Made by a program: the position numbers and the translations under genes. From Micavibrio sp. (GTDB lineage Bacteria; Pseudomonadota; Alphaproteobacteria; Micavibrionales; Micavibrionaceae), in contig JAPJRC010000057.1 of assembly GCA_030824805.1 (NCBI GenBank), forward strand, positions 1-13,979: a stretch of DNA of 13,979 bases, given 5' to 3'. Positions 1 through 6,638 of this stretch are shown piece after piece. The number at the start of each line of letters is the position of its first letter. The stretch's first letter is position 1. Under the pieces are notes generated by a model. The model had not been told where the DNA came from, did no database searches, and worked only from the letters and a program-made list of their open reading frames with translations.

Positions 1-117
1 ATCCGCGACTTCAAAGAAGGAAAACAGCAAAAGCCCGAAGGATACGAAAGCGATCAATACCAGCGGTTCCAGAAACGGAAGCGCATCGCGAAATCTTTTT
101 ATCTGATGAACCAGCAT
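1..117 (-). CDS. Probable PAP2-family membrane phosphatase, N-terminal fragment (runs off left edge)
   Basis: An open frame starts at the ATG at 117-115 and continues to base 1, giving 39 residues beginning MLVHQIKRFRDALPFLEPLV. After a short basic N-terminus there is one hydrophobic helix (about residues 14-36) ending in FFEVAD. A first helix followed by a Phe/Glu-Ala-Asp stretch resembles the start of bacterial PAP2-type phosphatases, which remove phosphate from lipid or isoprenoid phosphates at the membrane. The catalytic motifs would lie outside the window, so the family call rests on resemblance only. The gene overlaps the 3' end of the zinc-ribbon gene by 19 bases, with an AAGG Shine-Dalgarno inside that gene about 8 bases before the ATG, so the two are probably cotranscribed and translationally coupled. 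The membrane-protein call is firmer than the PAP2 call. Confidence 0.5.
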   Translation of the reverse strand, partial: MLVHQIKRFRDALPFLEPLVLIAFVSFGLLLFSFFEVAD

Positions 118-1037
118 GGCAACGCCTTAGTGATGCGGCGCAGGATGTTGGGGGGCTTCTTCGCCATGCTCCGCCTCTTCTTTTTCTTCAGAAGGCGGCG
201 CGCCTTTTCTGGCGGAGTTTCCTCCAGCTCTTCTTTTTCCGCTTTCACTTTAACAAATGAAAAAGCGTAGTTCACATTCGTCGCCCCATCCGGAATTTTG
301 GGATAGACGGAATCAAACGAAACACGCCCTTCCGCCTTCAGTCTGGCAACGGGCGGCGCAATCAGAATACGGTCGATCTCTTTGTCGTTTACATCGACTA
401 TGGAAGCCATGATCGCCGGAACCGTGAGCTCTTCTTCGCGCAAATTGATGATGTCGCCGATCAGACGGATCTTGCCTTCGGCGATTTCGGCGCGGAGACC
501 GTCGAGGCCGAGCCCTTCTCCCGGCGGAACGGGCTTAAGCCCTACAAGGCCGTACACCAGATTGGACGGCGGCCATGTGCGGCTGATTTGCGGGTGCATC
601 AGCAGGAAGCCGCCAAAGATAATGGCCCAGATCAAAAGCGCCGTCGCGAAACCGCCGATCTTTTCCATAGGCAGTTTTTTGGCCTTGTCCTTGGAGACCG
701 GGGTCAGCACCACGTCTTCGTGGATATGTATCGGTTTCACACCTTCTGGTATCGGCGCGTCATTCAATTCCTTCTGTAAAATAGAACGGAAATCTTCTTC
801 CACTGGCTCTTCTACCGACCGGCGGGAGGACTCAAAGGGCATATCGTCATCGTCGGCTGCAGACGAAACCGTATCGATATCCCCTACAGATCCGAACAAT
901 TCCTCGTCCAGGCCCAATTCCGGCTCCTGAAACCATTGATGCCCGCAATGCGCACAACGCACACGACGTCCCTTGGGGCCGACAGCCCCTTCGGAAATCA
1001 GGTAACGCATGGTACAGGCGGGACAGGTGAGGATCAT
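99..1037 (-). CDS. MJ0042-type zinc-ribbon / DUF3426 membrane protein
   Basis: A 312-residue protein. It begins with a CxxC...CxxC zinc ribbon (C5, C8, C28, C31) of the MJ0042 finger family. An acidic, low-complexity linker follows (about 45-125), then one transmembrane helix (about 128-148), a predicted beta-rich DUF3426-like domain (about 165-265), and a very basic tail with a KKKKRR run near 284-289. The topology suggests a cytoplasmic zinc ribbon and an extracytoplasmic C-terminal domain. Proteins of this layout sit beside ftsE in many alphaproteobacteria, but I know of no settled function. It is transcribed away from the ftsEX operon from an 80-base shared intergenic region. The start is chosen because the ribbon begins at residue 1. 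Its stop lies inside the next gene, which overlaps it by 19 bases. Confidence 0.85.
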   Translation of the reverse strand: MILTCPACTMRYLISEGAVGPKGRRVRCAHCGHQWFQEPELGLDEELFGSVGDIDTVSSAADDDDMPFESSRRSVEEPVEEDFRSILQKELNDAPIPEGVKPIHIHEDVVLTPVSKDKAKKLPMEKIGGFATALLIWAIIFGGFLLMHPQISRTWPPSNLVYGLVGLKPVPPGEGLGLDGLRAEIAEGKIRLIGDIINLREEELTVPAIMASIVDVNDKEIDRILIAPPVARLKAEGRVSFDSVYPKIPDGATNVNYAFSFVKVKAEKEELEETPPEKARRLLKKKKRRSMAKKPPNILRRITKALPCWFIR

Positions 1038-1066
1038 TGACCGTCGTTTCTTCTCAAACCAAAGTC

Positions 1067-1086
1067 TATCATGTATGTATATGATA
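1067..1086. promoter_or_regulatory. Operator-like inverted repeat between divergent genes
   Basis: TATCAT (1067-1072) and ATGATA (1081-1086) form a perfect 6-bp inverted repeat with an 8-base centre. It lies in the intergenic region between the zinc-ribbon gene and the ftsEX operon and covers the putative -10 of the former. Size and position suit a dimeric repressor site, but AT-rich palindromes of this length also occur by chance. Confidence 0.3.
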
Positions 1087-1104
1087 CACTTACACGAACG
1101 GCAA
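1076..1104 (-). promoter_or_regulatory. Putative sigma-70-type promoter of the zinc-ribbon gene
   Basis: On the minus strand, TTGCCG (1104-1099) and TATACA (1081-1076) are separated by exactly 17 bases, each matching 4 of 6 consensus bases. The inferred transcript would start near 1069, about 32 bases before the ATG. No equally good pair is seen on the plus strand for the divergent operon; TTGACC at 1037-1042 has no -10 at proper spacing. Confidence 0.4.
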
Positions 1105-1117
1105 GGCGCACTCTTTT

Positions 1118-1894
1118 ATGCAACGGCTCCTATACAGCGGTTTTTATCTTTTCATATTGGCACTTACAGCGTTTTCTGCAGATGCGTACGCACAGGACAA
1201 GCAGCAGACATGTCAGCCCATGGATCGGCCCTGCCTGATGAGGCAGATCGAAGCGCTTACCCCCGCCATCGATAAATCCGAATGGCGTGACCAGACCATG
1301 CGCGAACTTGCCAAAACATACGCCTATGAAAACCAGATGGACAAAGCCGTCGCCCTTATACCGAAAATTACAGACAACGACACCAAGGCCATGACCATCC
1401 GCGGCATCGGCATGGCCGCCGCCAGTCTGAAATTGCAGCGGCGCCATTATGATGTCTTATGGACGCGCCTGTCGGAACAAGCGGCGCAGATCACTCACAC
1501 CCCTTCACGCGGTATTGCCTACACCTATATTTCCATGGCGCAGGCATTTGCCGGGGATGACGATGCCGCGCGCCGTACGGCGGCGGCGATGGAAAATATA
1601 GCCCTTCGAAACAAGGCTTATGGCGAAGCGGCGGAAATTCAGGCGGAACGGGGCGATATAGCCAACGTGCTGAAATCGCTGGCAGCGATCGATTCCGCCC
1701 CCTACCGCAGCAAGCAATATGACATCGTGTCCCGTATTTTTCTGGACAAAGCGATGGTGGAGCACGCTTACACCTGTGCAAGCAAGATCGATAATGCTTA
1801 TTTAAAGGCGAAGGCGATCCAGAGAATTCTCAACAAGGGCAACACCGAGGAAGAGGATATGGAACCCAAGATCGACCTGAGCAAGGATTTCTAG
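1118..1894 (+). CDS. Exported helical-repeat (TPR-like) protein of unknown function
   Basis: A 258-residue protein with a clear signal peptide: hydrophobic residues 9-20 and an AYA cleavage site after residue 25, which supports the ATG at 1118. The mature part is almost entirely short amphipathic helices in pairs, with Ala-rich repeats such as MRELAKTYAYENQMDKAVAL, resembling TPR or Sel1-like scaffolds. I cannot assign it to a named family. Cys32 and Cys39 could form a periplasmic disulfide; C220 is a third Cys. The C-terminus is acidic. It is the first gene of the plus-strand operon and its TAG ends 2 bases before the ftsE start, with the ftsE ribosome-binding site inside its last codons. 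Linkage to ftsEX suggests, but does not prove, a role in envelope or division-site protein interactions. An AAGG lies 11 bases before the ATG. Confidence 0.75.
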   Translation: MQRLLYSGFYLFILALTAFSADAYAQDKQQTCQPMDRPCLMRQIEALTPAIDKSEWRDQTMRELAKTYAYENQMDKAVALIPKITDNDTKAMTIRGIGMAAASLKLQRRHYDVLWTRLSEQAAQITHTPSRGIAYTYISMAQAFAGDDDAARRTAAAMENIALRNKAYGEAAEIQAERGDIANVLKSLAAIDSAPYRSKQYDIVSRIFLDKAMVEHAYTCASKIDNAYLKAKAIQRILNKGNTEEEDMEPKIDLSKDF

Positions 1895-1899
1895 AGTTG
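1883..1899 (+). promoter_or_regulatory. Ribosome binding site that fixes the TTG start of ftsE
   Basis: AAGGA at 1883-1887 lies 9 bases upstream of TTG at 1897-1899. No in-frame ATG or GTG is available near the conserved N-terminus, so TTG is the start. The site is inside the end of the preceding gene, implying coupling. Confidence 0.7.
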
Positions 1900-2598
1900 A
1901 TACGCTATGAACATGTAGGGCTGCGTTACGGCATCGGGCCGGAAGTGCTGGAGGATGTAAACTTCACGCTCGAGCCCGGCTCGTTCCACTTCCTGTCCGG
2001 TCCTTCCGGCGCGGGTAAAACCTCGCTTATGTCCCTGCTCTATCTGGGCCGCATGCCCACACGCGGATTGATACGTATGTTCGGACAAAATATCGGCGAA
2101 CTGGACCGCGACCAACTCGCCACCATGCGCCAACGCATCGGCGTGGTGTTTCAGGACTTCCGTCTTCTCAACCATATGAGCGCTTTTGATAACGTCGCAC
2201 TGCCGCTGCGCATTCAGGGCCGCCCTGAAAAAGAAATCCAGAACAATGTCGGCGAACTGCTCGACTGGGTCGGCCTTGGCGACCACAAACACGCACTTCC
2301 GAACACCATGTCGGGCGGACAGCAACAACGCGTTGCCATCGCACGCGCCGTTATCACACGCCCCCGCCTTTTGCTCGCCGACGAACCGACCGGTAACCTC
2401 GACGATGAAATCGGCTTCCGCCTCATGGCGTTGTTCGATCAATTGAACCGCATGGGCACGACGGTGGTTATCGCCACGCACAGCCAGCAGATCATGGACA
2501 AGTTCGGCCATAAACGCCTGATCCTCGAAAAAGGCCGTCTGCGCGTGGAAGAAGCAAAAAAAGGCGGGCTGCGCCAAAGACTGGAAGGGGTATACTAA
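1897..2598 (+). CDS. ftsE: Cell division ATP-binding protein FtsE
   Basis: A 233-residue ABC-type ATPase. Visible motifs are Walker A GPSGAGKTS (35-43), the Q-loop region VVFQDFRLL (83-91), the ABC signature SGGQQQRVAIARA (139-151), Walker B LLLADEP (158-164), the D-loop GNLD (166-169) and the switch histidine H195 in IATHS. FtsE pairs with FtsX at the divisome. In studied bacteria the complex uses ATP hydrolysis to control peptidoglycan hydrolases outside the membrane rather than to transport a substrate. The N-terminus MIRYEHVGLRYG fits alphaproteobacterial FtsE and requires a TTG start. The TAA stop is immediately followed by the ftsX ATG with no gap, so the subunits are made together. Confidence 0.97.
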   Translation: MIRYEHVGLRYGIGPEVLEDVNFTLEPGSFHFLSGPSGAGKTSLMSLLYLGRMPTRGLIRMFGQNIGELDRDQLATMRQRIGVVFQDFRLLNHMSAFDNVALPLRIQGRPEKEIQNNVGELLDWVGLGDHKHALPNTMSGGQQQRVAIARAVITRPRLLLADEPTGNLDDEIGFRLMALFDQLNRMGTTVVIATHSQQIMDKFGHKRLILEKGRLRVEEAKKGGLRQRLEGVY

Positions 2599-3558
2599 AT
2601 GAGCCTCCTCTCCCGTTTGAAAAACCCTTTCAACCGCAACCGCGTCCTCGGCGTGGCAAAAGAAAGACGCAGATACGATCTGCCTTTAACGGGCAGCACA
2701 AGCAACGCGTTCCTGCGTCTGCTGATCGGCCTGATGTGCATTCTCGGCATCCTGGCGCTGGCGGCATCGTTCGCGCTTGGCGCCATGAACGAGCGATGGT
2801 CGCAAGGGCTCGACAACAAAATCAGTGTGGAAATTCCGGCCGCGGATTCCGGCGGTGACATTATTGATGCTTCCATGGTGCGGAGCATGACCGACGAAGC
2901 GGCGAAAGTTCTCAGCGCGCATCCCGATGTCAAAGAAGCCACCATAATGGAAGAAAGCCAGATCCGCGAACTTCTCGCGCCTTGGCTGGGGCATGACATG
3001 GTTATGGATTCCGTGCCTGTTCCGGGGCTTATTTCCGTTACGTTCAACGAACAAGCAACGCCGGATATAACCGCGCTTGAAGCACAACTGAAAGAAGTGG
3101 CACCACGCGCCCGCATTGAAACACACCAAAGCTGGCTCACCGATGTTCTACGCTTCACAGGCGCCTTGCAATTCGCGGCCATTCTTCTAGGCCTGATTAT
3201 AGGCGTAACGACACTGGTCGCTGTTGCTGGCGGTGTGCGTTCCAAGCTTTCCGAAAACAAGGAAGAGCTGGAGCTTTTGCATTTGATGGGCGCTTCAGAT
3301 TCTTACATAGCTCGCCAGCTTCAAAGACATACGCTTATATTATCATTGCAAGGCGGTGCTATAGGCGCGGGAGCCGGGATTATCCTGCTGTTCATCATAG
3401 GGCTGATCGCCGGCAATATAGGCGTAAACCTTGTGCCGGACTTCCGGTTGAACGGCATGCAAAAGGCCGCGCTGGCTCTTCTGCCCGTACCCATTGCCAT
3501 ATTGGCCATGACGACCGCACGCTATACGGTCTTGCGCGTGCTTCGCAAAATGCCGTAA
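2599..3558 (+). CDS. ftsX: Cell division protein FtsX (permease-like subunit)
   Basis: A 319-residue membrane protein with the FtsX layout: a basic cytoplasmic N-terminus, TM1 (about 38-61), a periplasmic domain (about 62-187), then TM2 (188-210), TM3 (about 245-270) and TM4 (about 289-308). The loop after TM2, with ENKEELELLHLMGASDSYIA (219-238), is the conserved FtsX coupling segment; LHLMGA is the hallmark. The periplasmic domain is where FtsX contacts hydrolase activators in other bacteria. It starts directly after the ftsE stop. Length and motifs are ordinary for alphaproteobacteria. Confidence 0.97.
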   Translation: MSLLSRLKNPFNRNRVLGVAKERRRYDLPLTGSTSNAFLRLLIGLMCILGILALAASFALGAMNERWSQGLDNKISVEIPAADSGGDIIDASMVRSMTDEAAKVLSAHPDVKEATIMEESQIRELLAPWLGHDMVMDSVPVPGLISVTFNEQATPDITALEAQLKEVAPRARIETHQSWLTDVLRFTGALQFAAILLGLIIGVTTLVAVAGGVRSKLSENKEELELLHLMGASDSYIARQLQRHTLILSLQGGAIGAGAGIILLFIIGLIAGNIGVNLVPDFRLNGMQKAALALLPVPIAILAMTTARYTVLRVLRKMP

Positions 3559-3569
3559 AAACGGACCAT

Positions 3570-4172
3570 ATGATTTTCAAGCTTTTCGCATATTGCCTGA
3601 CAGCCTTCTTGACGCTCATGATGTTCTGGGCGCTTGGCTGGCTGTGGTTCGCAGCCAGCGTGGTTTCCGCAAAGCCCCAGTCTCCCGAAACAAAGACAGA
3701 TGCAATCATCGTGCTCACGGGTGGCGACAAGCGGGTAAATACGGGGCTTGATCTTCTGGCCGATGGCAAAGCGGACTATCTCTTTATCTCTGGTGTAAAC
3801 GCCAAGGTAAAGCCCGAGGAGCTGATCGCCCTTTGGGACGGAAATCACGAAAAAGTTTTGCCGAAATTGACGCTCGGTTATGTTGCGGACAGCACGGCGA
3901 CCAACGCCACCGAGAGTCAGGAGTGGATCAAAAATAACAACATTCATTCCGTGCGACTTGTCACCGCAAATTATCATATGGCACGTTCTACACTGCTGAT
4001 GAAAAAGCAGGTGCCTGATCTAGAGCTTATCAAACATCCCGTCGTCCCGGATGGGTTCGAACCGTGGAAAGAACAATTCTGGCCGCTGACATTCCAAGAA
4101 TACAACAAATTCCTGATGACATGGCTGCGCCTTGACCTGATTGATAAAAACCCTTCACTGGATAAAAAATGA
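3570..4172 (+). CDS. YdcF/DUF218 family membrane-anchored protein
   Basis: A 200-residue protein with one N-terminal membrane helix (about 6-28) followed by a single DUF218 (SanA/ElyC/YdcF) domain. Family motifs are IVLTGG (47-52) with R55 after it, ATNATE (110-115) and VTANYHMAR (131-139). In E. coli, relatives ElyC and SanA affect envelope integrity and lipid-carrier metabolism, but the biochemical activity of this member is not known. It begins 11 bases after ftsX, and its TGA overlaps the plsC start as ATGA. The ftsE-ftsX-ydcF-plsC order recurs in alphaproteobacteria and suggests a shared envelope role. The ribosome-binding site (ACGGA) is weak, consistent with coupling to ftsX translation. 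Confidence 0.88.
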   Translation: MIFKLFAYCLTAFLTLMMFWALGWLWFAASVVSAKPQSPETKTDAIIVLTGGDKRVNTGLDLLADGKADYLFISGVNAKVKPEELIALWDGNHEKVLPKLTLGYVADSTATNATESQEWIKNNNIHSVRLVTANYHMARSTLLMKKQVPDLELIKHPVVPDGFEPWKEQFWPLTFQEYNKFLMTWLRLDLIDKNPSLDKK

Positions 4173-4912
4173 CGTTTATACGCTCCACCATTTTTAATTT
4201 TCTATTTTACTGCATATGGTCGCCGCTGATCTGCATCAGCATGGCGCCCTGCCTTTTGCTGCCGCGCGGATTCACAGTCTGGGTTGCCGCCTTGTATCAG
4301 GATGGCCCGTATTATCTGGCGAAATATATCCTTGGCATTGATTACGAATTGCGTGGCGCGGAACACCGTCCGGCAAGCGGCGCGTATCTGGTTGCCTCAA
4401 AGCACCAATCCGCATACGAGACGTTAATTCTATACCAACTCTTCGGCGATCCCACCATCGTATTGAAAAAGGAATTGTTGAGCCTGCCGCTGTTCGGATG
4501 GTTCCTGCAGAAGCTGGAAGTCATTGCCATTGACCGCGGTAACAGCGTGCAGGCTAAAAACTCGCTCCAGGCCGGCGCACAAAAGATGAAAGAAAAAGGA
4601 CGTCCGATCATCATTTATCCGCAAGGCACGAGGGTTCATGTTGATGCAACCATCGCAGAAAAGCCTTATAAAGGCGGCATATCGAAACTCTATGCCGCCG
4701 CCGATCTGCCAATTCTTCCTGTTGCCATTAATACCGGCCTCTACTGGCCACGCAACAGCTACATGAAATATCCCGGCAAGGTTATCATCGAATTCCTGCC
4801 ATTGATTCCGACCGGTTTGCCCCCTGAAAGCATTTTGAAAATGCTGGAAACACAAATCGAAGAAGCTTCGAACAGACTTGTCGCCGAAGGCAGGGCCAAC
4901 AAAGCCGCATGA
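4169..4912 (+). CDS. plsC: 1-acyl-sn-glycerol-3-phosphate acyltransferase (PlsC family)
   Basis: A 247-residue acyltransferase of the LPLAT family, which adds the second acyl chain to lysophosphatidic acid to make phosphatidic acid. Motif I is KHQSAYE (78-84), an HX4E form (H79, E84) rather than the textbook HX4D. Motif II is the AIDRG segment (120-124), motif III is YPQGTR (150-155) with Q in place of the usual E, and motif IV is LPVAIN (183-188). Such substitutions occur in proteobacterial branches of the family, so activity is probably retained. A hydrophobic N-terminus (about 8-32) should anchor it to the inner membrane. It overlaps ydcF (ATGA) and the DUF2125 gene (ATGA). An acyltransferase for another lysolipid cannot be excluded from sequence alone. 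Confidence 0.88.
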   Translation: MTFIRSTIFNFLFYCIWSPLICISMAPCLLLPRGFTVWVAALYQDGPYYLAKYILGIDYELRGAEHRPASGAYLVASKHQSAYETLILYQLFGDPTIVLKKELLSLPLFGWFLQKLEVIAIDRGNSVQAKNSLQAGAQKMKEKGRPIIIYPQGTRVHVDATIAEKPYKGGISKLYAAADLPILPVAINTGLYWPRNSYMKYPGKVIIEFLPLIPTGLPPESILKMLETQIEEASNRLVAEGRANKAA

Positions 4913-5703
4913 GAAAACGCACAAAAATTCTACTCGGTGTTTTTATATTGCTGCTTGCAGGCGGTTATATCGGCCTGTGGCTTTACAGTGCCAACTGGCT
5001 CAACCGCGAAATCGACAATCTCTACGCCAACGCGCAGGAAGAAGGCATAGAATTTTTAGGACAAAAACCGCGTCTTACAAATTTTCCGTTTGTACCGCAG
5101 GTGATTTATCATGGCGGCATTCGATCAGGGAATTTGGAAATTCTTTTTCCGCAAATGATATTGCGAGGCTACCCTATTCCTTTCACAACGCTGCACCTCA
5201 ACTTCCCGCTCGGCATATCTCTCGGCGGTAACCTCGATCCGGACATATGGTCGCTGGACCAATTTGAGGCAAAGCTCGAGATTCCCTACAGACTTCCGCG
5301 CGCGATGGTGGAAGAAGATCTGCGCGACTGGCAATCAAACGGTGGAAAGATCGACGTTCGCGAATACAAGCTTGCCAAAGAAGCGCTGCGCTCGGAAGGC
5401 AAAGGCCTTTTTGCACTGGATGATATGTTGCAACCAGTATTCTCCTTCGACAGTGAAATCAGCGGCTATGAAGATTTTATCCACGCACAGCAGGGCAAAG
5501 GGCGAATAGAACCTTTACCCGCCGCCGTCGCAATCGGCATTCTCGGCGGCCTTGCAAAAACCGACGAGACCACAGGCCAGCAAAAAGTGACGATCAATGC
5601 TAGCGTGAAGAACCGGCTTTTGACGGTGGGACCGCTTCGGGCACTTGAGCTGCCTCCGATTGCTTGGGATACACGTACGTCGCCTGACCAGCATCCACAA
5701 TAG
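4909..5703 (+). CDS. DUF2125-like membrane-anchored extracytoplasmic protein
   Basis: A 264-residue protein with a basic start (MRKRTK), one hydrophobic helix (about 7-26) and a predicted beta-rich extracytoplasmic region. The segments WLNREIDNLYANAQEEG, LTNFPFVPQ and the near-terminal LLTVGPLRALELPPI fit alphaproteobacterial DUF2125 proteins, whose function is unknown. It starts on an ATGA overlap with plsC and is the last gene of the operon. The last 104 bases of its frame overlap the 3' end of tyrA on the opposite strand. The conserved GPLRALELPPI segment lies inside that overlap, so the intrusion is more likely from tyrA. Confidence 0.75.
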   Translation: MRKRTKILLGVFILLLAGGYIGLWLYSANWLNREIDNLYANAQEEGIEFLGQKPRLTNFPFVPQVIYHGGIRSGNLEILFPQMILRGYPIPFTTLHLNFPLGISLGGNLDPDIWSLDQFEAKLEIPYRLPRAMVEEDLRDWQSNGGKIDVREYKLAKEALRSEGKGLFALDDMLQPVFSFDSEISGYEDFIHAQQGKGRIEPLPAAVAIGILGGLAKTDETTGQQKVTINASVKNRLLTVGPLRALELPPIAWDTRTSPDQHPQ

Positions 5704-6550
5704 CGCGTCTTATATCGCGCGTTTCCTTGAATTGGTTATAAAGATATTCTCCGTCGCCTTTGCGGATAGCCTTCTGCATGGCCGTAAGGTCTTCGGTAAA
5801 ACGCTGCAGAATTTCGAGCACCGCGTCCTTGTTGTTCATAAAAACATCGCGCCACATGACGGGGTCGGATGCGGCGATGCGCGTAAAATCTCTGAAGCCC
5901 GAAGCCGAAAACTTGATGACTTCACCCTTCAGATCCTCTTCAAGGTCCGTGGCGGTACCTACAATGGTGTATGCAATCAGGTGCGGCAGGTGTGATGTAA
6001 TGCCGAGCACGAGGTCATGGTGCTCGGGATCCATGATCTCGATGTTGGATCCGCAGGCTTCCCAAAACGCCGTAAGCTTTTCAACGGCGCGAAGTTCCGT
6101 GTGGCGCAAGGGCGTCAGAATGCACCAACGGTTGATAAACAATTCGGCAAAACCTGATTCAGGGCCCGAGTTCTCGGTACCCGCGATCGGATGCCCGCCA
6201 ACCAGATGAACCTTGGCGGGCAGCAGTGGCTGCAGAGCCCGCATGACGGAAGATTTAACAGAGCCGACATCCGTAACAATGCATCCCTGCTCCAACCCTA
6301 CGGCAATTTTTTTACCGACAGATTCCATCGCGCCAACGGGCACACAAAGAATCACCAGATCGCTGCCTTTTACGCTTTTGGATAGATCGGTGAAGATTTC
6401 GTCCGCCAACCCGAGTTCTTTTACTTTCTCGCACACTTCGCGGGACTGGTCCGCACACACGAGCTTGGTCGCAAGATTATGTTGTTTAATGGCACGGGCG
6501 ATCGATGAGCCGATCAGACCGAAGCCGATAATGGTAATTTGCTTAAACAT
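5600..6550 (-). CDS. tyrA: Prephenate (or arogenate) dehydrogenase, TyrA
   Basis: A 316-residue NAD(P)-dependent dehydrogenase that oxidatively decarboxylates prephenate to 4-hydroxyphenylpyruvate (or arogenate to tyrosine). It has the Rossmann motif GFGLIG (9-14), TDVGSVKS (93-100), GGHPIAGTE with H120 at the conserved active-site position, GITSHLPHL (183-191) and the C-terminal FRDFTRIAASDP (219-230). There is no ACT domain, so feedback control by tyrosine through such a domain is not expected. Homologues usually end near the RRAIVDAGQ segment (281-289). Here about 27 extra residues follow, encoded antisense to the DUF2125 gene. The Shine-Dalgarno AGAGGG (6565-6560) is 9 bases from the ATG and lies in one arm of a long inverted repeat. 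Substrate (prephenate or arogenate) and cofactor cannot be settled here. Confidence 0.95.
   Translation of the reverse strand: MFKQITIIGFGLIGSSIARAIKQHNLATKLVCADQSREVCEKVKELGLADEIFTDLSKSVKGSDLVILCVPVGAMESVGKKIAVGLEQGCIVTDVGSVKSSVMRALQPLLPAKVHLVGGHPIAGTENSGPESGFAELFINRWCILTPLRHTELRAVEKLTAFWEACGSNIEIMDPEHHDLVLGITSHLPHLIAYTIVGTATDLEEDLKGEVIKFSASGFRDFTRIAASDPVMWRDVFMNNKDAVLEILQRFTEDLTAMQKAIRKGDGEYLYNQFKETRDIRRAIVDAGQATYVYPKQSEAAQVPEAVPPSKAGSSR
5703..5720 (+). terminator. Weak hairpin after the DUF2125 stop, inside tyrA
   Basis: GCGCG (5703-5707) and CGCGC (5716-5720) form a 5-bp stem with an 8-base loop, followed by GTTTCCTT. It begins on the last base of the stop codon and could be a weak terminator for the plus-strand operon, but it lies within tyrA coding sequence and the T-run is poor. 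Confidence 0.2.
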
Positions 6551-6554
6551 AGGC

Positions 6555-6638
6555 TTATGCCCTCTTTCAATATAGGGAATGTAATAAACGACTATCGATG
6601 TATTGGAAACGTGAAAATGCCTGCCCTAGAGGGCATAA
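6555..6638 (-). promoter_or_regulatory. Long-range inverted repeat sequestering the tyrA ribosome binding site (putative attenuator)
   Basis: Read on the minus strand, TTATGCCCTCT (6638-6628) is perfectly complementary to AGAGGGCATAA (6565-6555), 11 bp with 62 bases between. The downstream arm contains the whole tyrA Shine-Dalgarno AGAGGG. The upstream arm overlaps the last codons of the Tyr-rich leader ORF. Just inside the helix, AGGG (6627-6624) can pair with CCCT (6576-6573). A competing short hairpin, TGCCC-TCTA-GGGCA (6635-6622), uses the same upstream arm. I see no U-run after any of these stems, so control of translation initiation is more likely than transcription termination. The pairing is read directly; the regulatory role is inferred. 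Confidence 0.6.

Noticed and set aside
1891..2577. A 228-codon minus-strand frame opposite ftsE
   Set aside because: It is entirely antisense to FtsE motifs and has no independent signal.
6569..6597. A separate tyrA promoter using TATATT (minus strand 6574-6569)
   Set aside because: No -35 is found at proper spacing, and transcription would start within or next to the Shine-Dalgarno.
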